From Streptomyces sp. NBC_00083 (lineage in GTDB: Bacteria; Actinomycetota; Actinomycetes; Streptomycetales; Streptomycetaceae), in contig NZ_JAPELY010000003.1 in the NCBI RefSeq assembly GCF_026343295.1, positions 1,178,001-1,242,000 of the forward strand: a DNA stretch of 64,000 nt. Reading direction: 5' to 3'. Each line of letters opens with the position of its first letter. Positions within the stretch are counted from its first letter, which is position 1. The translations under genes were made by a program, and so were the position numbers. Below, piece after piece: positions 60,513 through 64,000 of the stretch. The notes under the pieces were generated by a model that was not told where the DNA came from, made no database searches, and saw only the letters and a list, made by a program, of their open reading frames with translations.

Positions 60513-60941
60513 GTGATCAAGTGGGCTGGCTGGATCATCACGTTATTCGGAGCCGCGCACACGCTCCTTGCCCTGACGCTGGACAAAGCTGCACGCCACG
60601 CTGGGACTTGGTTCAGCGGCGGACTGCGGAACGAAGACCTTGCCGACATGAGCCCGGCGGGCAGCGCGTACTGGCTGAGCCTGGAAAGCTTCGGCCCGCC
60701 ACTCATCCTGGTCGGCCTTTTGGTGCTGTGGCTGGACCGCCGCGGCGTGACTCCGCCGACGTTCATCGCCTGGACACTGGGGGCCTGGACCGCTGTCGAC
60801 GCAGTCGTCCTGCCGTTCACGCCCTGGCCGCTCATCGCCCTCGCGTGCACCCTCCTGCTGATCGGAACCCGCCGGGCCCGCCGCAGCACGCCCTGCCCGG
60901 AGCCGGGCGTCCACGAGCCCGACCACAACTCACGGTCGTGA
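60513..60941 (+). CDS. Small membrane protein (DUF6463-like)
   Basis: This is a 142-residue membrane protein. Four hydrophobic segments: WAGWIITLFGAAHTLLALTL, FGPPLILVGLLVLWL, FIAWTLGAWTAVDAVVLPFT and WPLIALACTLLLIGT. The WxxxxxGxxHxxxAL start is typical of small Streptomyces proteins next to TetR genes. GTG 60513 has GGAG 8 nt upstream. Probably repressed by the divergent TetR; role unknown. Confidence 0.78.
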   Translation: MIKWAGWIITLFGAAHTLLALTLDKAARHAGTWFSGGLRNEDLADMSPAGSAYWLSLESFGPPLILVGLLVLWLDRRGVTPPTFIAWTLGAWTAVDAVVLPFTPWPLIALACTLLLIGTRRARRSTPCPEPGVHEPDHNSRS

Positions 60942-61236
60942 CAGGCGGCACGCCGGGATGAGCCGTACAGCAGGTACGGCCACCCCAGCCCGCTCCGGGT
61001 GACCCAGCCCGGCGCGATCCGCTTGGCGGGGAGCCCGCGCTCCTGAACGGCGGTCGGGCCCAGCCTCGCGAGAGCGGGGAGCAGCGAGGGTCCTGGAGTC
61101 GGGCCCACTTGGCGGGGTCGGGTCGGGGCATGGGCCATCTCATGCAGGCTTGCCTGAACTGGCGATTGTTGTGGCTTGCGGAAGTCGCCTCGGACCTCTG
61201 CCTCGCGTTCGGCTCTTGCTGTCGTGAGTGAGGCGC
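60942..61236. other. Intergenic region before MerR fusion gene
   Basis: These 295 bp separate the membrane gene from the promoter of the MerR fusion gene. No gene or repeat recognised; open frames are Arg/Pro/Ser-rich. Confidence 0.35.
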
Positions 61237-61267
61237 TTGACCCTCACGTGACGTCAGGCTGCATAGT
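61237..61267 (+). promoter_or_regulatory. MerR-type promoter with 19-bp spacer
   Basis: TTGACC (61237-61242) and CATAGT (61262-61267) are separated by exactly 19 bp, the elongated spacing of MerR-activated promoters. The spacer holds TGAC and GTCA half sites (TTGACCCTCACGTGACGTCA). The start codon GTG at 61275 falls at the expected transcription start, so the message is likely leaderless. Confidence 0.6.
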
Positions 61268-61274
61268 CGGTGGC

Positions 61275-62390
61275 GTGGAGGATCACTGGACCGTGGGACG
61301 CGTAGCCGAATTGGCCGGGGTGAGCGTTCGCACGCTGCACCACTACGACGAGATCGGGCTCGTACATCCGTCGGCGCGGACCGCGGCCGGGTACCGGGCC
61401 TACTCGGCAAGCGACGTGGAGCGGCTCAGGGAGGCGCTGGCCTACCGGCGGCTGGGCTTCGGCCTGCGAGAGGTGGCGGACTTGGTCGGCGACCCGGCCA
61501 CCGACGCGGTCGCGCACCTACGCCGAATGCGCGACCTGCTGCAGGAGCGGCGTGACCGCACTGACGCCATGCTCGCGGCCATCGACAGGGAACTCACGAC
61601 ACGGGCGAAGGGACAGAAGGTGACACCGGAGGAGCAATTGGAGATGCTCGGTGCACGGCTGTACGACGCGATCGGCGGCGCTTACACCGCGACACGGCAT
61701 ACCGAGCCGCGGATCGCCGCGCAGATCTGGGACGCGCTCGGGGACGCGCGGACGGTGCTGAACGTCGGGGCCGGCACCGGCTCCTACGAGCCTGCTGATC
61801 GCGACGTGACCGCGGTCGAGCCATCGGCTGTCATGCGGGGGCAGCGGCCTGCCGGCTCGGCGCCGTGCGTGGCCGCCGCCGCGGAGAGCCTGCCGTTCGA
61901 GGACCGGTCCTTCGATGTCGCGATGGCCGTTTCCACCGTTCACCACTGGGGGGACCCGATAGCGGGGCTGCGCGAGATGCGGCGCGTCGCCCGCCGCGTG
62001 GTGGTGCTCACCTTCGACACCGACGAGCTGGGATGGCAGAACCGGTTCTGGCTCACCCGTGATTACCTGCCCGAGTTCGCCGCCGTCCTCGAAGATTTTC
62101 CCTCGCTTGCCGGGATGGCCGAGGCGATCGGCGCCCGCGCTGAGCCGGTGCCGATCCCCTGGGACTGCGCTGACGGCCTGTTCGAGGCGTACTGGCGCCG
62201 ACCGGAAGCGTATTTGGAGGATCATGTGCGCCGTGCGATGTCGGTGTGGACGAGGGTCGGGCCGAAGGCCGAGCAGCGGGCGGTCCGAAGTCTCAGCGCC
62301 GACCTGGACTCCGGCCGGTGGGCCGAGCGCAACAGGGATCTCGCCGAACGCGACGCGGCAGACCTCGGCCTCCGCCTGCTCACAGTCTGA
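61275..62390 (+). CDS. MerR regulator fused to SAM methyltransferase
   Basis: This is a 371-residue fusion. Residues 1-75 are a MerR winged helix: EDHWTVGRVAELAGVSVRTL, HHYDEIGLVHPSARTAAGYR, AYSASDVERLREALAYRRLG. A long helix typical of MerR dimers follows (HLRRMRDLLQERRDRTDAML). From about 140 a class I methyltransferase takes the effector position: VLNVGAGTGSYEPADRDVTA (SAM motif I), SLPFEDRSFDVAMAVSTVHH, REMRRVARRVVVLTFDTDEL. It may sense SAM, its substrate or a drug and also modify it. The promoter has MerR spacing, indicating autoregulation. GTG 61275 probably leaderless. Confidence 0.9.
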   Translation: MEDHWTVGRVAELAGVSVRTLHHYDEIGLVHPSARTAAGYRAYSASDVERLREALAYRRLGFGLREVADLVGDPATDAVAHLRRMRDLLQERRDRTDAMLAAIDRELTTRAKGQKVTPEEQLEMLGARLYDAIGGAYTATRHTEPRIAAQIWDALGDARTVLNVGAGTGSYEPADRDVTAVEPSAVMRGQRPAGSAPCVAAAAESLPFEDRSFDVAMAVSTVHHWGDPIAGLREMRRVARRVVVLTFDTDELGWQNRFWLTRDYLPEFAAVLEDFPSLAGMAEAIGARAEPVPIPWDCADGLFEAYWRRPEAYLEDHVRRAMSVWTRVGPKAEQRAVRSLSADLDSGRWAERNRDLAERDAADLGLRLLTV

Positions 62391-62583
62391 ACGGACGCCG
62401 TCCGCGGTCCTCGAACCGGCATCCGCCAGGTCAAAGGTGACGCGTTCCTCCTGCCGGGCCGGGATGCGCCATGGCCACCTGACGTCCACCGCGTCGGGCG
62501 CGGTGCTGCAACCAGCTGTCACGCCGGGCTCCAGGAGACCACCGGGCCGAGGTTCGGCCAGCCGCGGTCGCTAGGGTGTCGCA

Positions 62584-63861
62584 ATGATTCTGCACCGGGG
62601 GAGGGTGCGCCTCGCGGCGCACGCAGGGGTTGCCGTACTAGTGCTTGCGGTGTCGGCCTGCGGCACGCGTACGGCCGGCTCGCCGCCCGGCGTGGGCGGG
62701 GCGGGGGCCGACAAGCTGGGGTTCGAGCGCTACGCCAACAGTGTGCAGTGGCCCGGATCCAAGGACGAGGACTACGTCGCGCCGGGCGAGGGGTTGCAGC
62801 TCCTCGCCCCTCAGGGGAGCTGCGTACTGGGCATCGGCACGTATGCCAACGGCTACGGGTACGTGCCCGTCAACTGGTCCGGCAACGCGGACTGCACCAA
62901 GCTCACGCTGCACCCCGACCCCGCCGGTTCACCCAAGGACGAATCCGACGTGCCGAACTCGATGCGGCACGGCGCTCCGGGCGGCGGAGTGCCGGCCCAG
63001 GCGGTGGTCGAATGGGGCGACGGGTCGCAGTTCTTCGTATCCAGCGTGGTCCGTCTCCGCGAACGGGACGGCCAGGTGCGGCAGTTGGCGGATCTCAAGT
63101 TGCCTTGGGCCGTCAAGGAGTCGGACACCTCGGACCGCGGGACGGTCGGCTCGGCGGTCCGCAGCGGGAGCCGGCTCCTCATCGGAGGCAGCGAGACCGT
63201 CTCGGGCGCCACCGGGCCCTTCATGTACGCCTCCGACGACCGCGGTGCCACCGTGCACCGGGTGACATTGCCGGGAGAGACGGGCCGCGGGAGCCGGGCC
63301 CCGGTCGGGCCGATGGCGGCCGAAGGCCGGGAGGTGATCGCTGTGGGCAGCTACTCCTCGAACGCCTTCACCCAGGAGACCACCGGCACTCTGGTGGTCT
63401 GGCACTCCACCGACAGCGGAGCGCACTGGACCAGCGCGACCGTGAAGGGACTGCCGATGGGCACGAGAATGCGCGGCGCGTTCCGGGCCGCTGGACGTTG
63501 GTTCGCCGTGGGGGACACCTCGGGGGCTCCCACGAAGCCCGATGTGCCCGTGCTCCTCACCAGCACCGATGGCGCCACCTGGACGGAGACGGACACCACG
63601 GCAATGGGTGCCGGTGGCGTCGTCGCGGCGACCGTCGACGCCCAGGGGCTCCCGATCATGGTGGGTAGCCTGCGGGTGCCGGGGAAGTCCCCGCAGGACC
63701 CGGCGACGTACTGCGGTGCGGTCTGGACCGGCGATGGAACCCCGGCAGGGTGGCAGCGCGGCGAACTCGGCTGCCACTCCCAGCCGCCCGCCGCCGTAAC
63801 GACCTTGGCGAACGGAACGGTGGTCATCGCCGGGAACAGCGACTTGTGGATGCGGCACTGA
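62584..63861 (+). CDS. Secreted lipoprotein, beta-propeller-like
   Basis: This is a 425-residue lipoprotein. Lipobox VLAVSAC after a hydrophobic helix (LAAHAGVAVLVLAVSACG). The mature part has repeated blade-like motifs: GPFMYASDDRGATVHRVTLP, TGTLVVWHSTDSGAHWTSAT, VPVLLTSTDGATWTETDTTA, like BNR/sialidase-type (S-x-D-x-G-x-x-W) repeats. This suggests a propeller that binds a carbohydrate or protein; catalytic residues of sialidases are not evident. Cys in the mature part may form disulfides. ATG 62584. Stop at 63861, then about 140 bp of unassigned sequence to the right edge. Confidence 0.82.
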   Translation: MILHRGRVRLAAHAGVAVLVLAVSACGTRTAGSPPGVGGAGADKLGFERYANSVQWPGSKDEDYVAPGEGLQLLAPQGSCVLGIGTYANGYGYVPVNWSGNADCTKLTLHPDPAGSPKDESDVPNSMRHGAPGGGVPAQAVVEWGDGSQFFVSSVVRLRERDGQVRQLADLKLPWAVKESDTSDRGTVGSAVRSGSRLLIGGSETVSGATGPFMYASDDRGATVHRVTLPGETGRGSRAPVGPMAAEGREVIAVGSYSSNAFTQETTGTLVVWHSTDSGAHWTSATVKGLPMGTRMRGAFRAAGRWFAVGDTSGAPTKPDVPVLLTSTDGATWTETDTTAMGAGGVVAATVDAQGLPIMVGSLRVPGKSPQDPATYCGAVWTGDGTPAGWQRGELGCHSQPPAAVTTLANGTVVIAGNSDLWMRH

Positions 63862-64000
63862 AAGGGGCTGCCGGGTCGGTTCCGAAAGACTCGGTCCGCT
63901 GCCGCCGGCGGGAAGCCAACTAGCCGCACAGGTAAGCCAGTTCGAGGAACTGCCGAATCCGTCAGCCGAGCGGAGGCGTTCATCGTCCATCTTCAACTGG

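Noticed and set aside
63862..64000. A minus-strand gene entering from the right edge
   Set aside because: Frames here are short or stop quickly; with only 140 bp there is not enough to support a call.

Overview
The window is chromosomal DNA from a high-GC actinomycete, almost certainly a Streptomyces. GC content is very high in third codon positions, GTG starts are frequent, and neighbouring genes often overlap by 4 bp (ATGA/GTGA). The gene content also fits: an AfsR/SARP regulator, Rsb-type partner-switching proteins, many TetR regulators and many secreted or lipidated cell-wall proteins. No rRNA, tRNA, CRISPR array, transposase or phage module was seen.

The most notable locus is at 3.8-6.3 kb on the minus strand. 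A 26-codon gene (6200-6280) encodes a peptide ending in AWYFWY, one residue different from the AWYIWY core of tryptorubin A, the founding atropopeptide RiPP. It is followed by a strong hairpin (6129-6183), then a short, atypical cytochrome P450 (5029-6099), then a second, canonical P450 (3807-5036) overlapping the first by 8 bp. This reads as a compact P450-crosslinked RiPP cluster with a possible extra tailoring oxidase.

Layout. 0-3.6 kb: hypothetical genes, an HxlR regulator divergent from an Asp-nucleophile alpha/beta-hydrolase, and a lipoprotein/SH3-like pair. 7.6-9.7 kb: a two-component system. 10.3-11.3 kb: a frameshifted membrane-protein gene. 11.4-12.6 kb: a serine hydrolase. 12.9-18.3 kb: a stressosome-type signalling block (RsbR-RsbS-RsbT, an RsbT-RsbX-like fusion, an RsbU-like phosphatase) with an antagonist and an anti-sigma-type kinase next to it. 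19-25 kb: small enzymes, a secreted lysozyme-fold protein, a lipoprotein, a DipZ-like thiol-redox protein, a fasciclin protein and an alpha/beta-hydrolase. 25.6-31.3 kb: a tightly coupled five-gene lipid-modification operon (FAD oxidoreductase, DUF1365, two CFA-synthase-like methyltransferases, DUF1295). 31.3-37.5 kb: a TetR/nitroreductase pair, a His-rich methyltransferase with an XRE-cupin regulator, an ECF sigma factor with a membrane partner, an L,D-transpeptidase and a gene remnant. 37.6-46.2 kb: GNAT, a large amidase, and TetR/enzyme pairs. 46.4-52.8 kb: a UvrA paralogue, a TetR/amidase pair and a secreted lectin-like protein. 53-64 kb: a SARP regulator, an NlpC/P60 hydrolase, a TetR/membrane-protein pair, a MerR-methyltransferase fusion and a lipoprotein.

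Two themes recur. Cell-wall enzymes are frequent (lysozyme-fold protein, PGRP-type amidase, NlpC/P60, L,D-transpeptidase, beta-lactamase-fold hydrolase). Enzyme genes are repeatedly paired with an adjacent TetR gene and a clear palindromic operator in the shared promoter. Functions are inferred from motifs read by eye; no database search was possible.
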